Source: Rhodoferax sp.
GTDB taxonomy: Bacteria > Pseudomonadota > Gammaproteobacteria > Burkholderiales > Burkholderiaceae_C
Assembly: GCA_029946045.1 (NCBI GenBank)
Contig: JAQSDS010000456.1
Location: 1 to 11,445, forward strand
Direction: 5' to 3'
Length of the DNA: 11,445 nucleotides
Shown: positions 1-7,694 of the stretch, one piece after another
Position numbering within the stretch: the stretch's first letter is position 1
How the letters are laid out: each line of letters begins with the position of its first letter
Program-made: the position numbers and the translations under genes
Notes under the pieces: model-generated
The model's input: the letters and a program-made list of their open reading frames with translations, nothing else
The model's database searches: none
What the model was told of the DNA's origin: nothing

Positions 1-130
1 GATCCATTAGACCCACCTGAGTGCCTCGTAAAAAACCATTCATCTGAAGCCCACATCACTTTGAATCGCACCCTCAGGCAGGATGAATCCCTCGACCTGA
101 TTAAACTCGGACGCAATTCACAAACTGCCT
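1..130. other. Upstream region of hpnD, no gene recognised
   Basis: The first 130 bases carry no recognisable coding sequence. On the plus strand, one frame stops at 8-10 and another at 18-20. The third stays open past 350, but its translation beyond 131 is out of frame with hpnD and resembles no protein family, so I treat it as chance. If hpnC lies upstream, as is usual for hpnCDE clusters, its end must fall before or at the very edge of the window. I see no convincing sigma-70 promoter or terminator, and no clear purine-rich ribosome binding site directly before the hpnD start. Confidence 0.5.
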
Positions 131-970
131 ATGACTCCCCAAGACTACGTCCAGCAAAAAGCCGCCGCCTCGGGCAGCAGTTTTTATTACGCTTTTTTGT
201 TTTTGCCAGCGCCCAAGCGCGCCGCCATCACTGCTTTTTATGCCTTTTGCCGCGAAGTGGACGATGTGGTGGACGACATGGTCGACCCTGGCGTGGCCGC
301 AACCAAACTGCAATGGTGGCGGGTCGAAGTGGCGCAAGCTTTTGCCGGTACGCCTAGCCACCCGGTATTGCAAGCGCTGATGCCACTGGCGGCCGATTAC
401 CGGATCGAGGAACGCCACCTGCAGTCGGTCATTGAGGGCTGCCAGATGGACCTGAACCAGACCCGCTACCTAGACTACGCGGGTTTGCAGCGTTACTGCC
501 ACCTGGTGGCCGGCGTGGTGGGCGAAGTGGCGGCGCAAATCTTTGGCCAAACTGATGCCAAAACCACCGAGTACGCGCACGCCCTGGGGCAAGCGCTGCA
601 GATCACCAACATCATCCGCGACGTTGGTGAAGACGCTCGGCGCGGCCGCATTTACCTGCCGGTCAGCGACCTAAAACAGTTCGGTGTCACAGCTCAGGAA
701 ATCCTGAACGGCACGTATTCGGACCGCTTCACTGCCCTGATGCGTTTTCAGGCCGAGCGCGCCCAAGGCCTGTATGACCAGGCGCTGGCTTTGCTGCCCG
801 CTGCTGACTGCCGCGCCCAAAAACCGGGCCTGATGATGGCCAGCATTTACCGCGCCCTGCTGGCAGAGATCGAGCGTGACAACTTTGCCGTGCTGCACCA
901 GCGCATCAGCCTCACGCCCTTGCGCAAGCTCTGGCTGGCCTGGAAGGTGCAGGCGCTGGGTCGGCTGTGA
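131..970 (+). CDS. hpnD: Presqualene diphosphate synthase HpnD
   Basis: This 279-residue protein belongs to the squalene/phytoene synthase family. HpnD condenses two farnesyl diphosphates to presqualene diphosphate, the first step of the HpnD-HpnC-HpnE route to squalene for hopanoids; it acts in the cytosol or at the inner membrane. The first aspartate-rich motif is seen at residues 42-49 (EVDDVVDD), inside the HpnD-typical FYAFCREVDDVVDD block. The second is NIIRDVGED at 160-168, followed by RRGRIYLP. The N-terminus (TPQDYVQQKAAASGSSFYYAF) matches what is usual for HpnD, which supports the ATG at 131 although no good Shine-Dalgarno precedes it. The stop overlaps the GTG start of hpnE (GTGA), implying translational coupling. 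HpnC is a paralogue of the same fold and the main alternative, but the early placement of FYYAFLFLP and the direct link to hpnE favour HpnD. Confidence 0.93.
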   Translation: MTPQDYVQQKAAASGSSFYYAFLFLPAPKRAAITAFYAFCREVDDVVDDMVDPGVAATKLQWWRVEVAQAFAGTPSHPVLQALMPLAADYRIEERHLQSVIEGCQMDLNQTRYLDYAGLQRYCHLVAGVVGEVAAQIFGQTDAKTTEYAHALGQALQITNIIRDVGEDARRGRIYLPVSDLKQFGVTAQEILNGTYSDRFTALMRFQAERAQGLYDQALALLPAADCRAQKPGLMMASIYRALLAEIERDNFAVLHQRISLTPLRKLWLAWKVQALGRL

Positions 971-2304
971 AGCTGGCCATCATTGGCGCTGGCTGGGCCG
1001 GCATGGCTGCCGCCGTCAAGGCCACCGAGGCAGGACACCACGTCACCGTTTTCGAAGCCACACAATCCCTGGGTGGCCGCGCCAGAGCCCTGGCCAACAG
1101 CCCAACCCAGGTGCTGCCCAACGGGTCGCCGATGCCCTTGGACAACGGCCAGCACATTTTGATTGGTGCCTACACCGAAACGCTGCAACTGATGCGCCAG
1201 GTGGGCGTGTCGCCGCAAACCGCCCTGCTGGCCCTGCCCATGACGCTGCAGTTCCCCGACGGTCTGGGCCTGCGATTTACCGCCTGGCCGACGCCACTGG
1301 ACGCCTTGGGGGGCATCCTGCATGCCCGTGGCTGGTCGGCGGCTGACAAGTGGTCGCTGCTACGCGTTGCACTGGGCTGGAAAGCCAAAAAATTCAATTG
1401 CGCCGACACGCTGTCCGTGGCTGAACTGTGCCAGTACCTGACACCCAGAATCAAGGCCGAACTGATCGAGCCGCTGTGTGTTTCGGCGCTCAACACCGTG
1501 CCCGAACAAGCCAGTGCCCAGGTGTTCTTGCGTGTCATGCAAGATGCCCTGTTTGGCGTGCCAGGGGGCTCACGCCTGCTGCTGCCCCGGGTTGACCTGA
1601 GCGCCTTGTTTCCTGACGCGGCAGCGCAATGGCTGCAACAGCGCGGCGCTTTGCTGCAACTGGGGCAGCGGGTGGCGTCGCTGCAGCTGCAAGGCCAGCA
1701 ATGGCGGGTCCAGACCGAACTGTTTGACGCGGTGATCCTGGCCACCTCGGCACCCCATGCAGCGAAAATCATCGGTGCCAGTACGCAGGGCGCGCCGCCG
1801 TCCGTCACCGAAAAAATGCAGTACTGGGCCCATGCCGCCGGGGCGCTGCAACATGAAGCCATTGCCACGGTCTATGCCTGGGCGCCGCAGGCCACCCTGC
1901 CGCTGGCCATGCTGGCCTTGCGCAGCAGCGCGCAACACCCGGCCCAGTTTGTTTTTGACCGGGGCCAACTGGGTGGCCCGCCGGGTCTGCTGGCTTTTGT
2001 GGTCAGCGCCGCCCAAGGCGAACGCGCCACGCTGCAAGCCCAGGTGCTGGCTCAGGCCCAGGCTCAGCTTGGCCTGAGCTTGCAGCCGATACAAACCGTG
2101 GTGGAAAAGCGCGCCACCTTTGCCTGCACCCCGGGCCTGCAACGCCCGCCAGCTGCCATTGCCCCGGGCCTGCTGGCCTGCGGCGATTATGTGGCTGGCC
2201 CCTACCCTGCCACGCTGGAGGGCGCGGTGCGCAGCGGCTGCGCTGCAGTGTCTTTGCTGGACGCCAACACAGCCCTCGCCCTGTCGGTGAAAATACAAGC
2301 ATGA
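967..2304 (+). CDS. hpnE: Hydroxysqualene dehydroxylase HpnE
   Basis: This 445-residue FAD-dependent amine-oxidase/phytoene-desaturase-type enzyme is expected to reduce hydroxysqualene to squalene, the last step of the HpnCDE pathway. A Rossmann dinucleotide-binding motif opens the protein (GAGWAG at residues 7-12, with E30 at the end of the second strand positioned for the ribose), followed by GGRA at 36-39 and the conserved DNGQHILIGAY block from residue 59. The C-terminal FAD-contacting segment is GDYVAGPYPATLEGAVRSG at about 406-424. The GTG start at 967 overlaps the hpnD stop by four bases, and the fold starts only four residues after it, so this start is well supported. The end overlaps the hemH ATG (ATGA). 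The family is often annotated generically as squalene-associated FAD-dependent desaturase; the HpnE name rests on family resemblance plus adjacency to hpnD. Confidence 0.92.
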   Translation: MKLAIIGAGWAGMAAAVKATEAGHHVTVFEATQSLGGRARALANSPTQVLPNGSPMPLDNGQHILIGAYTETLQLMRQVGVSPQTALLALPMTLQFPDGLGLRFTAWPTPLDALGGILHARGWSAADKWSLLRVALGWKAKKFNCADTLSVAELCQYLTPRIKAELIEPLCVSALNTVPEQASAQVFLRVMQDALFGVPGGSRLLLPRVDLSALFPDAAAQWLQQRGALLQLGQRVASLQLQGQQWRVQTELFDAVILATSAPHAAKIIGASTQGAPPSVTEKMQYWAHAAGALQHEAIATVYAWAPQATLPLAMLALRSSAQHPAQFVFDRGQLGGPPGLLAFVVSAAQGERATLQAQVLAQAQAQLGLSLQPIQTVVEKRATFACTPGLQRPPAAIAPGLLACGDYVAGPYPATLEGAVRSGCAAVSLLDANTALALSVKIQA

Positions 2305-3407
2305 CCTTACTCACCTCCCCATTCGCCAAAGAGCCGCCGTTTCAACACGGCCAAACGCCACGCACTGCCGTGCTGTACTGCAACCTGGGCACGCCCGACT
2401 CGCCCGGCACACCCGATGTGCGTCGCTTTTTAAGTGAATTTCTGGGTGACCCGCGGGTGGTGGAAGTGCCGCGGCTGCTCTGGCTGCTGATCCTGCACGG
2501 CATCATCCTGCGCTTTCGGCCCGCCAAATCCGGCGCCAAGTACGCCAGCATCTGGCTGCCCGAAGGCTCGCCACTGAAAATATGGACCGAAAAGCAGGCC
2601 AAGATGCTGCAAGGCTGGCTGGCCCAACGCGGCCACGACGTGCAGGTACGCTACGCCATGCGTTATGGCAGCACCTCGATTGCCTCGCAACTCGACTTGC
2701 TCAAGGCAGCGGGCACCACTCGCGTGCTGATCCTGCCCGCTTATCCGCAGTATTCGGCCACCACCACGGCCAGCCTGTTCGACGCGGTCTACGACTGGGC
2801 CGGCAAAACGCGCAACATCCCGGAGCTGCGCTTCGTCAACCACTACCACGACGACCCACGCTACATTGCCGCGCTGGCTGGCCGGGTCAAGCAACACTGG
2901 CAGAGCAACGGCCGACCCAATGTGCTGCTGATGAGTTTTCACGGTGTGCCCGAACGCACCCTGCACTTGGGCGACCCCTACCACTGCGAATGCCTCAAGA
3001 CCGCGCGCCTGCTGGCCGAGCACCTGGGCTTGTCCAAAGACCAGTACAAGGTGAGTTTCCAGTCACGGCTGGGCCGCGCCAAGTGGCTGGAGCCCTACAC
3101 CGAGCCGACCTTGATCGCCATGGGTCAGGCTGGCGTCAAGCGGGTTGATGTGGTGTGTCCGGCTTTCACCAGTGACTGCCTGGAAACCCTGGAAGAAATC
3201 AACATGGAAGCGCGCGAGGCCTTTCTGCATGCCGGTGGCAAAGAATTTCATTACATTCCCTGTCTCAATGACGACCCGGCCTGGATCACCGCGCTGTGCG
3301 ACATCAGCCAACAACACCTGCAGGGTTGGCCGACCCAGGCCCCGGCCGATGCCGCCGCGCTGGCAGCCTCCAGAGCAGCGGCGCTGGCGCTGGGGGCCAA
3401 ACAATAA
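2301..3407 (+). CDS. hemH: Ferrochelatase HemH
   Basis: This 368-residue ferrochelatase inserts Fe2+ into protoporphyrin IX, the terminal step of protoheme synthesis; the bacterial enzyme is soluble or membrane-associated. Visible signatures are the N-terminal NLGTPDSP at 28-35, LPAYPQYSATTTAS at 145-158, the catalytic-histidine block SFHGVPERT (H214), and the acidic active-site segment SDCLETLEEIN at 291-301, where E295 aligns with the conserved glutamate and C293 occupies the position that is histidine in the human enzyme. The C-terminal 25 residues are alanine-rich and probably disordered. The ATG at 2301 overlaps the hpnE stop by four bases, with a weak GGTGA at 2286-2290 upstream, so translation is probably coupled to hpnE. 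Coupling to hopanoid/squalene genes rather than other heme genes is the notable aspect. An 87-base gap follows before the next gene. Confidence 0.96.
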   Translation: MTLLTSPFAKEPPFQHGQTPRTAVLYCNLGTPDSPGTPDVRRFLSEFLGDPRVVEVPRLLWLLILHGIILRFRPAKSGAKYASIWLPEGSPLKIWTEKQAKMLQGWLAQRGHDVQVRYAMRYGSTSIASQLDLLKAAGTTRVLILPAYPQYSATTTASLFDAVYDWAGKTRNIPELRFVNHYHDDPRYIAALAGRVKQHWQSNGRPNVLLMSFHGVPERTLHLGDPYHCECLKTARLLAEHLGLSKDQYKVSFQSRLGRAKWLEPYTEPTLIAMGQAGVKRVDVVCPAFTSDCLETLEEINMEAREAFLHAGGKEFHYIPCLNDDPAWITALCDISQQHLQGWPTQAPADAAALAASRAAALALGAKQ

Positions 3408-3494
3408 GCCAATGTGCGCCGGAGAACATAACGCAGCGTATTTTTCATGTTTAATAGGGCTTGGCTTTGAGCATTGCGAACCGAGGAAGCCTGC
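3408..3494. promoter_or_regulatory. hemH to response-regulator gap with possible promoter
   Basis: This 87-base spacer separates the biosynthetic operon from the signalling pair. It is clearly more AT-rich than the flanking genes, and it contains TTTAAT at 3450-3455, a five-of-six match to the sigma-70 -10 box. No good -35 hexamer sits 16-18 bases upstream, so the promoter call is weak. A GAGGA Shine-Dalgarno at 3483-3487 lies seven bases before the ATG at 3495. I see no strong hairpin followed by a T tract, so read-through from hemH cannot be excluded. Confidence 0.3.
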
Positions 3495-4598
3495 ATGAAT
3501 GACCCGACCCGCCCGACCCTGCTGATCATTGATGACGCACCAGAAAACCTGTTCGTGCTGAGTGAATTGCTGCAGCCGCGGTACCGGGTTCTGGCCGCCA
3601 ACAGTGGCGAGCGCGGCCTGCAAATTGCCACCACCACACCGCTGCCCGATCTGATCCTGCTCGACGTGATGATGCCAGGCATGAATGGCTACGAGGTGTT
3701 GAAAGCACTGCAGGCTGATGCGATCAGCGCCGATGTTCCGGTCATTTTCCTGACAGCGCTCTCCAGCCCACGCGAAGAAGAACGGGGCTTGAACCTGGGC
3801 GCCGTGGACTACATCACCAAACCGATCACACCAGCGCTTGTGTTGGCCCGGGTGCGTACCCAACTGCAGGCCAAACAGGCGCGTGACTGGCTGAAAGATC
3901 AAAATGCCGTGCTGGAGGCTGAAGTGGCCCGGCGCATGGCTGAAAATGACCTGACCCAGCAGGTCAGCATCCGCGCCCTGGCGCATTTGGCCGAAACCCG
4001 GGACCCCGAAACCGGCAAACACCTGTCGCGTACCCAGGGCTACATGGCGCTGCTGGCTGAATTGCTCAAAGACCACCCCCGATTTCAGTCCACCCTGACG
4101 CCCCGCTTCATCAGCCTGCTGACACGCTCGGCGCCCATGCACGACATCGGCAAGGTCGGTATTCCGGACCACATCCTGAACAAACCCGGCAAGCTCACGC
4201 CCGCAGAGTGGGCCGTCATGCAAACCCATGCCAAGCTGGGCAGTGACGCGATCGAACTGGCCGAACAGGACATTGAAAAACCGCTCGAGTTTCTGACCCT
4301 GGCCAAAGAGATTGCCCACTGGCACCACGAGCGATGGGATGGCAAGGGCTACCCCGACCAGCTGGCGGGCGATGCCATTCCGGTGGCAGCACGCCTGATG
4401 GCCATTGCCGATGTGTTCGACGCCCTGATCTCGGCGCGGGTGTACAAACCGGCGTTTTCCTTTGCGCAGGCGCGGGAACTGATGGCTGAGCAGCGCAGCC
4501 TGCATTTCGATCCCGATATTGCAGAAGCCTTTCTGCGCCATTTCGACGCCTTTGCGTCCATTGCCATGCAGTACCGTGACGATCCCGTTACCCCCTGA
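3495..4598 (+). CDS. REC-HD-GYP response regulator, predicted c-di-GMP phosphodiesterase
   Basis: This 367-residue two-domain protein is an RpfG-like response regulator. The receiver domain (residues about 7-124) has the acidic pair D13-D14, phosphoacceptor D57 in LLDVMMPG, T87 and K109 (ITKP). A charged helical linker (about 126-160) leads to an HD-GYP domain with GKH at 174-176, HDIGKVGIPD at 216-225, and HHERWDGKGYP at 277-287; every metal- and substrate-binding signature I can check is intact. The family hydrolyses cyclic di-GMP, usually to GMP or pGpG, in the cytoplasm. I chose the ATG at 3495 because GAGGA lies seven bases upstream; a TTG at 3474 would add seven residues with no clear benefit. 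The hybrid kinase gene begins 17 bases downstream, so the two are probably co-transcribed and the kinase is the likely phosphodonor (inference). No output DNA-binding domain is present. Confidence 0.93.
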   Translation: MNDPTRPTLLIIDDAPENLFVLSELLQPRYRVLAANSGERGLQIATTTPLPDLILLDVMMPGMNGYEVLKALQADAISADVPVIFLTALSSPREEERGLNLGAVDYITKPITPALVLARVRTQLQAKQARDWLKDQNAVLEAEVARRMAENDLTQQVSIRALAHLAETRDPETGKHLSRTQGYMALLAELLKDHPRFQSTLTPRFISLLTRSAPMHDIGKVGIPDHILNKPGKLTPAEWAVMQTHAKLGSDAIELAEQDIEKPLEFLTLAKEIAHWHHERWDGKGYPDQLAGDAIPVAARLMAIADVFDALISARVYKPAFSFAQARELMAEQRSLHFDPDIAEAFLRHFDAFASIAMQYRDDPVTP

Positions 4599-4615
4599 AC
4601 ACACGCACTGCCGCC

Positions 4616-7600
4616 ATGCCTGACGCCATCAAGCCTGCCGTGCCAGCCCAAGCCCGCGTCGAACGCACGCCCAACCAGGTGGCGTTGAAAATCACCCTGA
4701 GCTACGCCAGCTTTGCGGTGTTGTGGATTGTCTTTTCTGACCAGGTGCTGGGCTGGCTTGTCAATGACCCGGCCGAGATCGTCAGATTCAGCACCTATAA
4801 GGGTGCCGTCTTTGTGCTGGTGACCACCACGTGGCTGTTTGTTTTGAGCCGGCGCTGGCTGCAAGAGTCAACCTCTGCGTTACTGCACGAGCAGCACACC
4901 ATCGCCCAATTAGCCCGGCGCACCCAGGCGCTGCTCGACTTGCCCGCTGCGGCTGAAGCCATGGACGAGCGCAGCTTCATGCAACATGGTTTGGGCGTGG
5001 CAGAACAGCTCACGGGCAGCCAGATTGGATTCATCCATTTTGTCAACGAAGACCAGGAAACCATTGAGCTGGTGACCTGGTCCAGCGGCACCTTGGCACA
5101 CTACTGCACGGCCGCTTTTGACAGCCACTACCCCATCAGCCAAGCGGGCATCTGGGCCGACGCCTTGCGCCAAAAAGGAACGGTGGTGTTCAACGACTAC
5201 GCCCATGCCAGCGGCAAACATGGCTTGCCAGAGGGCCACGCGCGGCTGGACCGCTTGATCAGCGTGCCCGTGCTGGACGGCGGCCTGGTGCGCATGATGG
5301 CTGGTGTCGGCAACAAGCCAAATTTTTACACCGATACCGATTCGGAAACGGTGCGCCTGATCGCCGAGGCCATCTGGCGCATCGTGCGTCAGCGCCGCGC
5401 CGAGCTTGACCTGAAAAACAGCCAGGCACACTACAAGGCCCTGTACAACAGCAACCCCTATCCGATGTGGGTGTTCGACCTGGAAACACTGGCTTTTTTG
5501 TCGGTCAACGAGGCTGCCATTGCACACTATGGCTACAGTTTCGATGAATTCATGGCGATGACCCTAAAAGATATTCGGCCTGAACACGACCTGCCCATCC
5601 TGATGGACGTTTTGGCCAGCACCGCCAGTGTGCCCTACCAGGGCGGCATCTACCGGCATCTGCACAAAGATGGCCGGGTGATGCTGGTCGAGATCGCCGT
5701 GCACCCGATTACTTTCGAGCAGCGACCCGCCAAAATGGCCTTGATTCGGGATGTGACCGAGCGCGAAAAAACACAGGAGCAATTGCGCAAGTTGTCACAG
5801 GCTGTGGCGCAAAGCCCCGAGAGCATCGTCATCACCAACCTGAACGCCGAAATTGAATACGTCAACGACGCGTTTGAGCGCACCACCGGTTACCCGGCAC
5901 ACGAGATCATCGGTCGAAACCCAAAAATATTGCAATCTGGCAAAACACCCAAACACACGTATGAAGATATGTGGGCTTCCATGACACAGGGCCGGATGTG
6001 GAAAGGCGAGCTCTATAACCGGCGAAAAGACGGCAGCGAGTACATTGAATTTGCCATCATCACCCCCTTGCGCCAGCAAGATGGCAGCATCAGCCACTAT
6101 GTCGCAGTCAAGGAAGACATCACCGAGAAGAAGCACATCGGCATTGAACTTGACGGCTACCGCCATCACCTCGAAGAGCTGGTGGCGCAACGCACCCAGG
6201 AACTCACCACGGCGCGTCATGAAGCAGACGCGGCCAACCAGGCCAAAAGCGCCTTTCTGGCCAACATGAGCCATGAAATACGCACCCCCATGAACGCCAT
6301 CATGGGCCTGAACCACCTGCTGCGCAATGACAGCGCCAGCCCGGCCCAACTGGACAAGCTCAACAAGATCGACAGCGCCTGCCGCCACCTGCTGAGCATC
6401 ATCAACGATGTGCTCGACATCTCCAAAATTGAAGCTGGAAAAATCACGCTGGAGCAGCACCAGTTTCAGATTTCGGAGGTGCTTGGCCATGTGCAAACCC
6501 TGATCGAACCTGATGCGCTGGCCAAAGGCCTGACATTTCAGGTTAGCGGCGACGCCCTGGCGCTGTGGGTGCAGGCCGACGCCACCCGGCTGCGCCAGGC
6601 GCTGCTCAATCTGGCCAGCAATGCGGTCAAATTCACCCCCAGCGGTAGTGTCAGCATTTGCGTGTCGCAGAGCGACAAAGTGAGTGACCAAACCACGCTG
6701 CGCTTTGAAGTGACCGACACCGGCATGGGTCTGGACGAAGCGACCATCCAGCGCCTGTTCAAGAATTTCGAGCAGGGTGATGCCTCCACCACGCGGCACT
6801 ATGGCGGCACCGGTTTAGGGCTGGCCATCACCCGCAGCCTGGCGCAACTCATGGGGGGTGATGCCGGTGTGCGCAGCGTGCCGGGCCAAGGCAGCACCTT
6901 CTGGTTCACCGCCAGGGTGACGCTCAGCCGAAGTCCACAACACCCGATCACCCCTCCACAGGCCACAGCGGCCGGACAAGAACTGCTGGCGCGGCATGCG
7001 GGTCAACGCATCTTGCTGGTGGATGACAACCACTTGAATCGGGAAGTGGCGCAGGAGTTGCTGAACCACGTTGGACTGGAAGTGCACACCGCCAGCGATG
7101 GCCAGCAAGCGCTGGCGCGGATGAATGAAATGGGTGCAATGGGTGCAAGTTACGACCTGGTGCTGATGGACCTGCAGATGCCGCAGATGGATGGTTTTCA
7201 GGCTACCCGTGCCCTGCGTGCCCTGCCCCTGGGCCAAACCCTGCCCATCATTGCACTTTCGGGAAGCGCCTTGGCAGCTGACCGCCTGGCCGCCAGCGAA
7301 GCGGGTATGAACGACTTTGTGTCCAAGCCGATCGAGCCCGACATCCTCTACGCCAAACTGCTGGCCTGGCTACCTGGGGTAAACAGAACCAGCGAGGACA
7401 GTGCCCAGCACAGCGCCACTGTCATGCCGGCCGCCGAGCCCAGACCTGCTGCGGTCATGCCCGATGCCAGCCACATGCGCCAGGTGCTGGCCAAGCTGGA
7501 ACAACTACTGGGCCAAAGCGATGCAGCAGCACTGCGTCTGTTTCAACAACACAGTGCAGAACTGGCGCTGGTGTTGGGCGAGGACCACCACCAACTGGCA

Positions 7601-7693
7601 AGCCAATTGCAGCAGTTCGCCTTTGACGAAGCCTGCCAGACCCTGCGGCGCTGTCACCCTCAAGTCGAGCAAAGCGCCCGCGCCAACACCTAA
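4616..7693 (+). CDS. Membrane hybrid sensor histidine kinase (GAF-PAS-PAS-HisKA-HATPase-REC)
   Basis: This 1025-residue sensor has two predicted TM helices (about 27-48 and 63-78) with almost no periplasmic loop, so sensing is probably cytoplasmic or in the membrane. A GAF-type domain spans about 110-258 (block HYPISQAGIWAD at 171-182, GVGNKP at 230-235), then PAS1 (about 267-385), PAS2 (about 391-505), a coiled coil (about 510-548), HisKA with phosphoacceptor H553 (SHEIRTP), and an ATPase domain with N669, DTGMG at 701-705 and GGTGLGL at 730-736. A receiver follows (about 798-918; DD at 803-804, D852 in LMDLQMP, K904). The last ~70 residues are a helical HPt-like tail with no obvious phosphoacceptor histidine. 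There is no good Shine-Dalgarno before the ATG. It lies 17 bases after the HD-GYP regulator gene, its likely partner. The ligand is unknown. The stop lies one base from the convergent tctA stop. Confidence 0.93.
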   Translation: MPDAIKPAVPAQARVERTPNQVALKITLSYASFAVLWIVFSDQVLGWLVNDPAEIVRFSTYKGAVFVLVTTTWLFVLSRRWLQESTSALLHEQHTIAQLARRTQALLDLPAAAEAMDERSFMQHGLGVAEQLTGSQIGFIHFVNEDQETIELVTWSSGTLAHYCTAAFDSHYPISQAGIWADALRQKGTVVFNDYAHASGKHGLPEGHARLDRLISVPVLDGGLVRMMAGVGNKPNFYTDTDSETVRLIAEAIWRIVRQRRAELDLKNSQAHYKALYNSNPYPMWVFDLETLAFLSVNEAAIAHYGYSFDEFMAMTLKDIRPEHDLPILMDVLASTASVPYQGGIYRHLHKDGRVMLVEIAVHPITFEQRPAKMALIRDVTEREKTQEQLRKLSQAVAQSPESIVITNLNAEIEYVNDAFERTTGYPAHEIIGRNPKILQSGKTPKHTYEDMWASMTQGRMWKGELYNRRKDGSEYIEFAIITPLRQQDGSISHYVAVKEDITEKKHIGIELDGYRHHLEELVAQRTQELTTARHEADAANQAKSAFLANMSHEIRTPMNAIMGLNHLLRNDSASPAQLDKLNKIDSACRHLLSIINDVLDISKIEAGKITLEQHQFQISEVLGHVQTLIEPDALAKGLTFQVSGDALALWVQADATRLRQALLNLASNAVKFTPSGSVSICVSQSDKVSDQTTLRFEVTDTGMGLDEATIQRLFKNFEQGDASTTRHYGGTGLGLAITRSLAQLMGGDAGVRSVPGQGSTFWFTARVTLSRSPQHPITPPQATAAGQELLARHAGQRILLVDDNHLNREVAQELLNHVGLEVHTASDGQQALARMNEMGAMGASYDLVLMDLQMPQMDGFQATRALRALPLGQTLPIIALSGSALAADRLAASEAGMNDFVSKPIEPDILYAKLLAWLPGVNRTSEDSAQHSATVMPAAEPRPAAVMPDASHMRQVLAKLEQLLGQSDAAALRLFQQHSAELALVLGEDHHQLASQLQQFAFDEACQTLRRCHPQVEQSARANT
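7130..7147 (+). repeat. 9-bp tandem duplication in the kinase receiver domain
   Basis: ATGGGTGCA occurs twice back to back (7130-7138 and 7139-7147), encoding Met-Gly-Ala twice in frame at about residues 839-844. This lies in the loop just before the strand carrying phosphoacceptor D852. It adds three residues and does not disturb the frame. It is probably a small slippage product. Confidence 0.8.
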
Positions 7694-7694
7694 C

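Noticed and set aside
61..357. 98-codon plus-strand open frame overlapping the start of hpnD
   Set aside because: It is out of frame with hpnD, arginine-rich after position 131, and unlike any family I know.
1570..2298. 242-codon minus-strand open frame opposite hpnE
   Set aside because: It is glycine/arginine/glutamine-rich with no family resemblance and sits antisense to a gene with clear FAD-binding motifs.
3350..3445. Possible terminator after hemH
   Set aside because: Only short imperfect stems (for example GGCGC with GCGCC across the stop codon, or TGCG with CGCA) can be drawn, and the ATTTTT run does not directly follow a stable GC-rich hairpin.
3063..4604. 513-codon open frame on the minus strand across hemH and the response regulator
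   Set aside because: It lies opposite two well-supported genes with intact family motifs. Its translation is low-complexity and resembles no family, and long antisense frames are expected in GC-rich DNA.
5795..6799. 334-codon minus-strand open frame opposite the kinase
   Set aside because: It is antisense to the PAS2, HisKA and ATPase domains, has no recognisable fold, and reflects codon bias of the real gene.
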